Assembly: GCA_977017575.1 (NCBI GenBank)
Contig: CDRNVI010000003.1
Coordinates: 496,001-560,000, forward strand
Length of the DNA stretch: 64,000 bases
Direction of reading: 5' to 3'
Origin: Paramoeba atlantica
Lineage: Eukaryota; Discosea
Below are positions 10,448-19,154 of the stretch, in pieces. The notes beneath the pieces were generated by a model. That model worked only from the letters and a program-made list of their open reading frames with translations, was not told the origin of the DNA and did not search any database. The stretch's first letter is position 1. Each line of letters opens with the position of its first letter. Made by a program: the position numbers and the translations under genes.

Positions 10448-11170
10448 TCAAGTTAGAGATGCGCCTTGATTTTTAATACAGACGACATTGGGAACAGACA
10501 TTGGAATGAACTCCCGAATAAAATTTTGTGACAAATCTAGGCACCGTAACGTCGAAGGCAAATTTTCGAGTTTTACTACACCAGAAATCAAATTCATTTG
10601 CATAAAAACGTAGCAGATCCTCGGCGGCATCGCGTCTACGACTAGCGCCCCCGAAAACTTATTGGAATACAACGAGAGAGTATTCAGTGTATGCGGTAGT
10701 TGATTTGCATTTATCGTACCATTAAAATGGTTCTTATTAAGCGACAGATGAGTAAGGGAAGACGGAAACTCACTCCAATCTACGGGCCCAGAAAGGTGAT
10801 CTTGCACCAAGTAAACACGGCGAAGCGTCCGAGGAAGGTAAGCGGCGAGGAGTCCTCCGTCCATTGTAGCACCAGCGATTGCAAGGCTCAAAAGAGTATC
10901 GGGCAAGTGGTGCCAAGGAACGCTCCCGACGTAATGGGAGACGTAATGCCACCCTATCGATTCTACTGAGCCGTCGTCCTTAGTTTTCACCCCGAGCCAC
11001 CCGTGAGCGGGATAATCTGCGGACCACGAAGCGTGCGGATGGCGAACAGTGGCAATGAATCGTCCGAGCTGCACCTCCGGTGGGAGTTGAGCTCCACGTA
11101 CCCTGGAAAGACGTGTAGCGCCGTAGCTTTCCGCAGTGTTGAAGCAAAGGGTGGTGCGGGTAAAAAACAT
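10448..11170 (-). CDS. LRR protein, family member 1
   Basis: This 240-residue protein has five or six leucine-rich repeats of the type LPxxLxxLxLxxNxFxG (about residues 85-225). The N-terminal module (about 22-75) is shared with the genes at 44674, 54917 and 62922: a basic R-x-R, then LPPE-x-x-L-x-x-F, a Trp and a WxGV element. In the best-preserved paralogue that element is CKWDGVDC, like the plant LRR N-cap. Here the two Cys are replaced (HGWLGVK), so this copy has lost the cap disulfide. The repeats resemble plant or BspA-like ligand-binding LRRs; the function is unknown. No clear signal peptide is visible from this start. Confidence 0.75.
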   Translation of the reverse strand: MFFTRTTLCFNTAESYGATRLSRVRGAQLPPEVQLGRFIATVRHPHASWSADYPAHGWLGVKTKDDGSVESIGWHYVSHYVGSVPWHHLPDTLLSLAIAGATMDGGLLAAYLPRTLRRVYLVQDHLSGPVDWSEFPSSLTHLSLNKNHFNGTINANQLPHTLNTLSLYSNKFSGALVVDAMPPRICYVFMQMNLISGVVKLENLPSTLRCLDLSQNFIREFIPMSVPNVVCIKNQGASLT

Positions 11171-11628
11171 TTTTCTGTGCAGAATAGAACTCGTAAAATG
11201 AGAACCTTCATAGTTATTATCAATAAGACTACAGAAACGTTTTATGCTATGTAGACTTTCCTAAACATGTGTCTTCCCAGGGTACTGGAAAACGTTGTGG
11301 TGGTTACATACACCCCTGAGCAGCAACATTTACCCCCCTTGCAGGTCTCGTATTTTGTTCGATTTCGGAGTTTTTTTTGCATGGGACTGATTTGTGCCAC
11401 TAATGTCTCGAATCCGTAGTTAAATTGGATCCGCTTGTAATAATAATGTACTCATCACATATTCTCCAATCCATCCTAAAATTGCGACTTTAAACGAAAA
11501 TCCTACTCAGCCCTTCTCGAAGTACAGACTCCATAGATTGCTATTCGGAGCGCGTGGGAAGGCTTCAATCCTCTGTTACTTGGAAATATTCTCTTCGTAT
11601 AGCTCTAGATTTCCGTTTGTACTATAAA
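11171..11628. other. Intergenic stretch
   Basis: Upstream region of the LRR gene up to the TIR element. It has no ORF with coding character and no recognised RNA. A short T-rich stretch is present near 11340-11390. Confidence 0.5.
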
Positions 11629-12744
11629 CCTTATAGTACCGTCCCCCACACGTTGTTAGTTTTGGCCAAACGGCACTGTACATGTAAGTAACTACTGTCC
11701 CCCCCCCCCCTACATAAGAGTCCGCGGTGTACCCCCCCTACTTCAGAGTCCTTTTTGACGGAGCCTCGGGCTGCCTGCGGCGCGAAGCGCCGCCAGATTT
11801 TTTTTTGTGTCTTTTTATTTTCTTTGATTTTTTTTAATAGTGTCCGCCCATTGCGTTTAGTTTTAATATTTCCAAGCTATTTATACTTGATGGTACACCG
11901 AGCAAGGAGCAGACTACGGGCAGGCATGGTAGACAACTATGCCAATCTGCCGACCAACCCCCTTCATCTATCTCCCCACCTAACCACGGTAACCTTCCGT
12001 TACTCCATTCCGGTAGCCAACCCCGTTCTCTTCTATCCCCATTTTCCCATCAAGGTAACGATCGTCTTCAGCGCTTCTCACACCCCCACCATCCCAACCC
12101 GCCCGCCCGACCGAATTATAATACTAATTATAATCTCTGCGTTAAGGGTAATTATAATCTCTGCGTTAAGGATGGGTGCCTTATTGGTGCGGAGGGGTTT
12201 ATATAGTACTATAATTATAGATTTTGTAGATTTTCAGACCCCTGCTTATTTCTCACTTAGAAATACGCTCAAAGGATCCTTACTGGATGTATTTTGCCAA
12301 ATGCCCTCAGCAAATGCCTGGCGAAAATACGTGCGGACTACACGTAATAAATAACTTATGTTCTCCATTTGGTGTCGAAAAAGGGTATATTAGCAGATCA
12401 ACACTATGCGAAGATTGGTCTCCACACCTTAACTAGACAATAGCTTTTATCAAATTCATAAACTTTACCACTCCTGATGTGAGTGCGTAATGGGGAAGTA
12501 TGGTCGGGACCTCCTCGTGGTCTTCCCTGGCACTGCTATCTTATCGATAGTACAGATGCCGACCTTCATTAGACCAAAATAGAGAAAAAAACATAGACAA
12601 AAAAGGAACCGGCCATACTGAAATTTTATGAAAAAATGCTGACCCCTCCACTTAAGAGTCCGGAAAATTGTGACCCCCCCTACTTAAGAGTCCAAATGCC
12701 CAAAATCGGCGGACTCTTAAGTAGGGGGGGACAGTACTATAAGG
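11629..12744. mobile_element. Non-autonomous TIR element of about 1.1 kb
   Basis: The left end CCTTATAGTACCGTCCCCC and the reverse complement of the right end (CCTTATAGTACTGTCCCCC) match over 19 bases with one difference. The TAC[CT]GTCCCCC core resembles the TACCGTCACCC end of the pogo-type element at 21644, so the two may share a transposase family. Internal blocks with TACTTAAGAGTCC occur near both ends, including a perfect 20-bp palindrome (12674-12693 with 12711-12730). A tandem TAATTATAATCTCTGCG repeat lies near 12120-12170 and a GCGGCGC/GCGCCGC hairpin near 11780. No transposase is visible; the 199-codon open frame at 11755 starts at TTG and looks fortuitous. The element carries the candidate ribozyme at 12492. 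Confidence 0.7.
12492..12564 (+). ncRNA. Candidate HDV-like self-cleaving ribozyme, copy 1
   Basis: The sequence fits the nested double-pseudoknot order of HDV-like ribozymes. P1 is GGGGAAG (12492-12498) with CTTCCCT (12522-12528), 7 bp, opening with the G-U wobble seen at the HDV cleavage site. P2 is GGTCGG (12502-12507) with CCGACC (12559-12564). P3 is ACC/GGT closing the loop TCCTCGT, nearly identical to the HDV L3 loop. GG at 12529-12530 could pair with CC of L3 as P1.1. P4 is TGCTATC/GATAGTA. J4/2 starts CAGA, fitting the C-N-R-A active-site consensus with the catalytic C at 12553. Cleavage would fall before 12492. Trypanosome non-LTR retroposons (L1Tc, NARTc) carry such ribozymes at their 5' ends, so a fossil retroposon start is possible. 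Confidence 0.75.
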
Positions 12745-13823
12745 GGATTACTCAAATTTATAAAAAAACAAAATTCGTCAAAATTCTTTCCAATATGATA
12801 CATAGTCAACTAGCATTTTAGTACGTACTAAAAGGAATGTTCCCTTAGACTCATATACACTTTGTGCCGGGGCTTTTAGCCTGTTTTAAAACTTTAAATA
12901 AGTTTGGGAAAATCATTTTTTGCCAATAACTTTTTGCTTGAACTCGAGGCTCTTTTCCTTGCTTTTAACGCGAACTCTGATCAAGCGAATATTGGCAAGT
13001 GTGTACAGGCGTGCCGCGAAAACGTGGGTCTTCTTCCGAAGGTGGATCGAGTAATACTGCCCCCGCCTGTTCTGAGCGTGAACGGCTAAATACCACAAAA
13101 GACGGAATGGACCCCTTGAAGAATCTAATCGACTAAAGAGGTTCACATTCAGAGGCTACCGCAATGTGAAATTTAGTCGGAGTCATGCAAGCGGGCAAGG
13201 TAATGTGCGACGATCCGGTCACGCAGCCACTGAAAATACAGCGAAATCTCAAAAGAAGAACTCAGGAAAACGAAAATTCGTCGTTGCTACGCTACGATGT
13301 TTATTACGATAAGGGTTAGGGAAAGATGGTTATGTTTTCGAGGTTTCAAAAAGTAAAACTTCCTGAGCTAATCGTATCGAAAGGATTTTTTTTAAAACCA
13401 CGCATCACCTGTAAAATACAGGTAGGTGAAAAATCACCGATTTTGCTAACATTATTAATGGCGGATTTATAAACTCCCCTTATAAACTCCCCTTCATCAA
13501 TAAAACACCCCACCTTATTTTTGGCACACAGCGGCATGGATAGGTTATAGAACCACTTCGTCATGTAAAATTTTGAGATCTGCACGTTCTCGCATATTTT
13601 AGGTCTTTTGAGAATAAGAATTCAAAAAAAATACCTTTTTTCACATGCTCAAATGACCTTCTAAAAGCAGTCAATGAGTAAGCCCACAAACTCTGTGATA
13701 GCTCTCTAACGCGCTTTTACTTTCCAAAATTGGACACGATTTACGAATTTTAGGCCTTTTGACGCGTACTCCTGTATGTGGAGAGGTCACATTATATTTT
13801 CCCCAGCTGTATCATCATTAGTT
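12745..13823. repeat. Repeat-derived stretch related to the MITE at 31761
   Basis: No host-like gene is visible. Near 13565-13610 the sequence AAATTTTGAGATCTGCACGTTC, followed by a TTTTAGGTCTTTTGA-like string, matches 31850-31890 inside the MITE, and GATTTATAAACTCCCC near 13465 resembles that element's end. This is probably a diverged copy of the same family. Confidence 0.5.
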
Positions 13824-14846
13824 TTATAAGCTAATGGTTTCATCGGGAGTATTCTTTTTGCGTGGTTTTTGCGGAGTTATTGAGTTATTATGCGAAAGTT
13901 TTTCTGTTTTAGTTGATTTTGAGAAAAATGACATAAGGTCTTTTGGTCGGTATTCGTCCAGAGCAGATTTCCGTGCCGGGTCTCGGGTATTAGATTCTAC
14001 GCGCTTACTGAAATTAGGGTTAATCGGATGCCATTGCACTTCATCAGACGGCGTGAGTACGTGTTTTACTTCATGGAATGGTAGAGTATTATCCAGCCAC
14101 AAATCTACGGTCTCTGGAGTATCCAATATGGCGGGCATTCGATTGTGACACCACTTCAACGAGTCGGATGCGTCCACAGTAAGTATTGTGCATCGCTCAC
14201 TGTCATAGAGACCTGCAAGAGGCATCAAACGAGATTGAATGGGATTATCATTCAGAACGTTTGCGCTGCGCAGTACATCATCCTGCGAGAGCTCTAGCTC
14301 TCTTTTTGGATATATATAGTACGGTTGAGGATGTGTTTTCGGAGAATTGGGAAAATGCTTCCACTCAATAAAGCCTGTTACTAACACTATGCACCGATTT
14401 TGTAAATGGTGTCGAAAAGAAGCACGTTCAGAAACGGAATCCGAACGAGCATTAAACAATAGCGAAGACATTTGTGGAACTCTAAATCCCCATGGAAGAG
14501 TCTGCAGAACGAATGCCTTTTTGCACGTGTTCGGCGAAACAAGAATAGTTAAGTAGCCACCAGGACTGATGTTACATGAATGTGGACGAAACGCTTCGCT
14601 ATTTATCCACGATATCTCACTCGCTGCAGAGTCAGAATTCTTTGTAGGTCGCACTGTACCCGTTTCATTACATTTTGCAAAACTATGATTCAGTGCGAAA
14701 TCAACGGTATGCGTACTTTGTTCTTGCGAGGTAGCTCTGTTGCTTTGAAGACGCACTGCTTCTCTTCGTCTTCTACGTGCTGTCACCCTTTGAGCGTATT
14801 GAATGAGTACAGGCGCTTCAACGTCGACGGCTGCTCTGCCGCACAT
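13824..14846 (-). CDS. HMCES: SRAP-domain protein, HMCES-like abasic-site shield
   Basis: This 340-residue protein carries the SRAP signature. The obligatory Met-Cys-Gly-Arg start leaves Cys2 to form the thiazolidine link to abasic sites. NISPG (near residue 92), PWGFRVP, NARSD, a GFIEW segment with the active-site Glu (near 160) and CHNRMPAIL with the active-site His (near 232) follow in the expected order. HMCES/YedK proteins crosslink to abasic sites in single-stranded DNA at replication forks. The C-terminus has DLMSFFSK in a basic, disordered tail, which resembles a PCNA-interacting PIP box without the leading Gln. The start is certain because Cys2 is catalytic. An insertion of about 60 residues after the first helix makes it longer than bacterial YedK. 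Confidence 0.9.
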   Translation of the reverse strand: MCGRAAVDVEAPVLIQYAQRVTARRRRREAVRLQSNRATSQEQSTHTVDFALNHSFAKCNETGTVRPTKNSDSAASEISWINSEAFRPHSCNISPGGYLTILVSPNTCKKAFVLQTLPWGFRVPQMSSLLFNARSDSVSERASFRHHLQNRCIVLVTGFIEWKHFPNSPKTHPQPYYIYPKRELELSQDDVLRSANVLNDNPIQSRLMPLAGLYDSERCTILTVDASDSLKWCHNRMPAILDTPETVDLWLDNTLPFHEVKHVLTPSDEVQWHPINPNFSKRVESNTRDPARKSALDEYRPKDLMSFFSKSTKTEKLSHNNSITPQKPRKKNTPDETISL

Positions 14847-15039
14847 TATAAAATTATCTTACTTTCGTATTAAAATAAACATAAAACTGTGTCAGCTCAA
14901 ATAGTAAAATGGTGATACAAGAATTGCTTACCTTTGTAAGCTCTTGTGTAAACTCTCTTTAGTGGCAATCATGAAATTCATTCGGTCCATAATGTGAAAA
15001 TGTCGAGTGCCCGTTTCTGAATGAGCTCCCGGACTCGAC

Positions 15040-15498
15040 CTACTTACTCCTACACTTAGCAGAATTACTGGATATTACTCTATTGGTGTTGTTGAAGTTA
15101 CTGTACGAATTAGTGCTCAGGTTGTCAGTGAACGGAGGATGTGTCTTGCTGAAGGAATTTACCTCAACAAAGGTCTCTCTTTTCACAGTGTGTAGATTCT
15201 TGAAAGTAAGGGCAGATGACTTGGGCTCTGCTAAGTACGATTCGTTCTGTGATAGTCGTTCCCCCTTTTGATTGGTAACGAAATCAGATTTCATAACACG
15301 AGTTGGCTTCAGTTTAATTTTAACGGAACTTGGTGGCTTCTTTGTATCTGCCTCTAAATCACTATCAGCAAGTTGCAGCAAAGGATTCATGCGACCACTA
15401 CAATATGTCAGATCTTCTCGTATTGAACCCATTAATCTCCGCAGTTGTGACCGCAAAGGGTTCGTTTTGCAACGAAAAGCACGGCTACCAATCCCCAT
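15040..15498 (-). CDS. Hypothetical basic, Ser/Asn-rich protein
   Basis: This 152-residue open frame on the gene-cluster strand lies between HMCES and the LOG-like gene. It starts at ATG and has a Lys/Arg-rich N-terminal part (residues 1-30), a KIKLKPTRV patch near residue 62 and a Ser/Asn-rich, probably disordered C-terminal third. There is no recognised domain. Position, strand and spacing support a real gene, while the low complexity leaves doubt. Confidence 0.5.
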   Translation of the reverse strand: MGIGSRAFRCKTNPLRSQLRRLMGSIREDLTYCSGRMNPLLQLADSDLEADTKKPPSSVKIKLKPTRVMKSDFVTNQKGERLSQNESYLAEPKSSALTFKNLHTVKRETFVEVNSFSKTHPPFTDNLSTNSYSNFNNTNRVISSNSAKCRSK

Positions 15499-16084
15499 GA
15501 CTTATGGTGCAGTGCATAGATGAGAGAATGATATCCGCAATATTACCTGTCTGACTGGCAAGGGAGCAATTTCTTGTTCAGAGAAAGTTCATGTACTTGC
15601 AAAATAGATAGACAATTTTTTTTCTCACTGAAAATTTTCAACTGCGTAAAAATGCCAAAAAATTTTAGAGTTCAAGAAGAAAAAAATGATACCTGAGTAT
15701 TCCGGCGCATATGTTATGTACACTTACATTATACCTGCACAGTATGCATCTGAAGAAATCTTCAAGAAAACTTTTCAAAACGAGTGGATGTGCCTTGACT
15801 TTCTTCGGTTTGAAGCCATAAATAATTGCGGAATGAAGCATGACCAAAATAATAATAATGTATACGGAGTAAATCTAACGGCTTCCCAATGTATATTTGG
15901 AAGTCGAAAATGAAGTTTCACAGTGTCATCATGTTCCGCTTCCAACTTAAATACGTTCGATTACACGCACATAAAGTAATGAAGCACAATATAAAGTTGA
16001 TGGTTAGATATGACAAAAGGCTTTATGTTTTAAAAACATTAAGCAAGAACGCAGCAATCGCCCAAAAACAATGTTTCTGCATGG
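15499..16084. other. Intergenic stretch with one ambiguous small ORF pair
   Basis: AT-rich spacer of about 590 bp. A minus-strand frame (15665-15847, 60 residues, FKPKKVKAHPLVLKSFLEDF region) and an opposing plus-strand frame (15686-15913, 75 residues) overlap. Neither has recognisable motifs. If one is real, the minus strand fits the gene cluster better. Confidence 0.3.
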
Positions 16085-18559
16085 CTACTGAGCCCAAAAT
16101 TCATCGTTGACCTCAATGAATCCATCAAGGTTCGATGGATGGGATGCCCCAATGCGCAAAGTACCGGCGAAAAAGCGTCGGTACACTTCGAGTCCGTCTT
16201 CTCCACTGTGGACAAGGTAGACAACATTGCTAAGCCACTCGGAACCTTTCACCACCCCCGCTTCAAGATTCGCTCTCCATCGAGGCGTAATTTTCTCCTT
16301 CCAGTGCTTCTTAGGCCCAAAGATTAGTATGGGGTTTGGAGGAGTCGTACCAATTTTTCGTCGGACCTCTTCCAGGGCGTATTCGAAATCAGTGCCAACT
16401 CCGCCAACGCAAATAATCGGGAAGTCTAAGTTAAAGTCAGACTGTCTCTCTACAAGTTTTTCCAATCGGTAGGTCATCCAGGCGTCAACAAAACTATTTT
16501 GCTTCTGCTCATTAATAACAACACCTGCTTTTCGTTTTCCGGCACCAAAGTCCACGAACAAGCCGCAAGACAAAATACCCAGATTATGTGCGACGCGATT
16601 TCCCAATTCCATGATGCCTGGACCACCACCAGTGACGACGCAAAGACCTTTTTGGGATACCTCGGGATTTGGAGAAGTTGTGACGATCTGTTTAAGACCA
16701 CTGAATACTGTTTTGAGGTCGGACTCGAAATCGCCTTCCACAAGATTTGAGCCGTACACTCCGACGTAGAAGGCTCGGAGATACTCCTCTTTCCGACCCA
16801 TTGGGACAAACATACCGCTGTCTGTGCCCATTCGATGTACGTACTGAAAGATTTGTCGACGGCGAACATCTACGTGGTAGACTCGAACTCCAAACAACAT
16901 CAGATCTTGCAACATGGCACGATCGCTTTGGCTAAAGAAAGAGCCCGTGGACTGACTGGCTTCGAGAAAATAGATCGCACGTACACATTGGCACACATAC
17001 CCCGAGAGTAAAAAGTGTTTCAGAATTGGTGAGATAAAGTACTTAGTGAGCAGTACGCCTTGGCTTGTAATCTCGCCCTGTGCAATTGCTTTCAGAAGTC
17101 CGTACTGACATTGCTGCACCAGATACTGTCGAGCCTGACTCAACTGCTGCTGTGGGTGAACCGAACCAACGTATGGCACAGGTTGAGGTCGGGACGTAAT
17201 CCACGAAGATTCCGTCAGCTCACTCATTTGACTCCCTTTGCAAATATACACGCACGCCTGAACATCGTGCTCCGTGGGTGCCGTCGCAAATGCCGCAGAG
17301 GCCTCCTCAAAGTTCATCAAGAGTTTGTTAAGCGCGGTGCGGTCCTCAAAAGCAATTCCCTCCCGATACGGCTCCACGGTGTAGAACTCAATCGGAATGC
17401 GGTCAAGCTCCTTGTCCGAGTCCCCGTAGAACACAAACGTGCGCCCGCACAGCGTCTCCTCCTCACTGGAGCCGTAGGGCTCGAGTACACTGGCGGAGGT
17501 GCAGTGAATCCCCGGAGGGAGCAACTCATCGACAACACGGGCGAACATCGTATGAATGTGCATCGCTTTCGAACGTACCATTAACATGTCTCCCTCCCGG
17601 GCGTAGCGAGAGTTACTCCCTTTGTGGTTCTGGTGCAAACGTAGCATGGGACGAATGTGGGTGGTGCTTTTTGATCGCAGTGCCTTGCCAACGGTAGGAA
17701 GAAACCCCGTGATTTCAAAATCATACGTAATGGCCCCTGGTTTCAGCTTGATAAACGCCACAAGACGACCGTCCCTCTCCTCAAGCTCCCAATCCTCCTC
17801 ATCCTGGGCGCCATACACCAACAAGGGATCTCCAAACCGCGTGGTGCGTCCCTTAAGCTGTCGGATATACTGTTCATGGTGAACCCGGCGTGCGGCACAC
17901 ACCGCAAACAGTTTCCCCAACTGTGTACCCATCTCCACAAAATCTAGCGCCAGCACCCCCATGGTTGCAATCGCCACCAGCCGTATCACACAAGATGCCG
18001 AGCGTGTCTCCTTATCCAGCACCAACTCATCCGTTACACTGTGCAGCCCAAGCTGAGACAGTGTGGACTTTAGATTAAAACTTAGTCGGTCGTTGGGCCC
18101 CAGGCACCATCCCAGGAATTGCGGGGAGATGTCGGTAATCGAAATCTCGCAGCGCAGTGTCTTGCGGTCCTCCCGGGTGAGCCCGACAACACGGCCATCG
18201 GGGGAGACGAGATCGAAGGAGGTGTCGACGAGGACACGACTGGCCTGGGAGTGCGGGATGTGGTGCGCCCCGCGTAGGGCAGGGGACATGGGGAGGACGG
18301 AGTAGGTGGGGGTGGGGGGGAGAACGGGCTGGTGGACGAGCGCGGGTTTGTCTTCCACGGGTTTGTCTTCTTCTGGGGTGGGGGAGGAGAAGGGGGTGGG
18401 ATCTTGGGCTTCGTCTTTTCCGGTGGGGGGGAGGGCGAGATCTGGGGGGGAGGCGTCCTCGGTTTGAAGTGGTGTGTCGTCGTTGCGAACCCAGCTGGGT
18501 ACCCAATTGCTTGCGGAGGTGTTGGGTCGGGCGGATAAAGGGGTTGTGTTACCGGACAT
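16085..18559 (-). CDS. Large protein with C-terminal LOG-like Rossmann domain
   Basis: This is an 824-residue protein. The C-terminal part (about residues 570-800) is a LOG/lysine-decarboxylase-like Rossmann domain: VVTGGGPGIMELG near 640 and VGGVGTDFEYALEE near 715, corresponding to the family motifs GGGxGxM and PGGxGTxxE, with Pro replaced by Val in the second. LOG enzymes release cytokinin bases from nucleotides, and related proteins are nucleotide hydrolases or unassigned. The first 90 residues are Pro/Thr-rich and disordered. The middle (100-550) is predicted globular but unrecognised. Fusion of a LOG-like domain to a long N-terminal region is unusual compared with the stand-alone 180-250-residue enzymes. 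The substrate cannot be inferred. Confidence 0.75.
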   Translation of the reverse strand: MSGNTTPLSARPNTSASNWVPSWVRNDDTPLQTEDASPPDLALPPTGKDEAQDPTPFSSPTPEEDKPVEDKPALVHQPVLPPTPTYSVLPMSPALRGAHHIPHSQASRVLVDTSFDLVSPDGRVVGLTREDRKTLRCEISITDISPQFLGWCLGPNDRLSFNLKSTLSQLGLHSVTDELVLDKETRSASCVIRLVAIATMGVLALDFVEMGTQLGKLFAVCAARRVHHEQYIRQLKGRTTRFGDPLLVYGAQDEEDWELEERDGRLVAFIKLKPGAITYDFEITGFLPTVGKALRSKSTTHIRPMLRLHQNHKGSNSRYAREGDMLMVRSKAMHIHTMFARVVDELLPPGIHCTSASVLEPYGSSEEETLCGRTFVFYGDSDKELDRIPIEFYTVEPYREGIAFEDRTALNKLLMNFEEASAAFATAPTEHDVQACVYICKGSQMSELTESSWITSRPQPVPYVGSVHPQQQLSQARQYLVQQCQYGLLKAIAQGEITSQGVLLTKYFISPILKHFLLSGYVCQCVRAIYFLEASQSTGSFFSQSDRAMLQDLMLFGVRVYHVDVRRRQIFQYVHRMGTDSGMFVPMGRKEEYLRAFYVGVYGSNLVEGDFESDLKTVFSGLKQIVTTSPNPEVSQKGLCVVTGGGPGIMELGNRVAHNLGILSCGLFVDFGAGKRKAGVVINEQKQNSFVDAWMTYRLEKLVERQSDFNLDFPIICVGGVGTDFEYALEEVRRKIGTTPPNPILIFGPKKHWKEKITPRWRANLEAGVVKGSEWLSNVVYLVHSGEDGLEVYRRFFAGTLRIGASHPSNLDGFIEVNDEFWAQ

Positions 18560-19154
18560 GTATCAATGGATGGAAGGGTAGTGAAAAGAGAGATGGATTG
18601 TTACGGATAAATAAGAAAATAGGAGGAAATAACAGGCGTACATACTTTAGTCCTGATACTACATACTGTAGTCCTGATACTATAGATACTTTGATGTTTA
18701 GATACATTTACATACAAGTATGTATGATCAACCTGATAGGCAAATGTGCAAGTAGCATCTAAAAATGGGATGCAAATGTGTCAAATAGAATGTGACTTTT
18801 CCATTATGGATGGCGGGAGATCGTCAAAGTAATTCGATGTCTAAGATTTACACACAAGCGTACGACGCTACTCTAAAGGGAGCAAACTGCACACCAAGGA
18901 TAGAAGACTTCAGTGCGAGAATCGCTCGAGTAGCTTAGTTGAATGGCCTACATGCTCTTAAATGTGTGGGACGGTCTATTCACCGAGGTACATACGTAAA
19001 ACTACATACGGTAGGTATACATCGGCACACGTACAATATGGCACACACATATTCATGCACATGAAGAAAAACAGTACATGCGCTTTGTCACAGTATAGCT
19101 GTGGTATACGCACCTTATTCCCTTTAAAAGCAATAGATTCGAACCCCAGTATTC
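18560..19154. other. Intergenic stretch
   Basis: Spacer of about 595 bp upstream of the LOG-like gene and downstream of MCM4. It holds a short direct repeat (TAGTCCTGATACTA at 18650 and 18670) and several CATAC/GTATG runs. I see no gene or RNA. Confidence 0.5.

Noticed and set aside
11755-12354. Plus-strand 199-codon open frame inside the TIR element
   Set aside because: It starts at TTG, is hydrophobic and Ile-rich in AT-rich repeats, and has no transposase motif.
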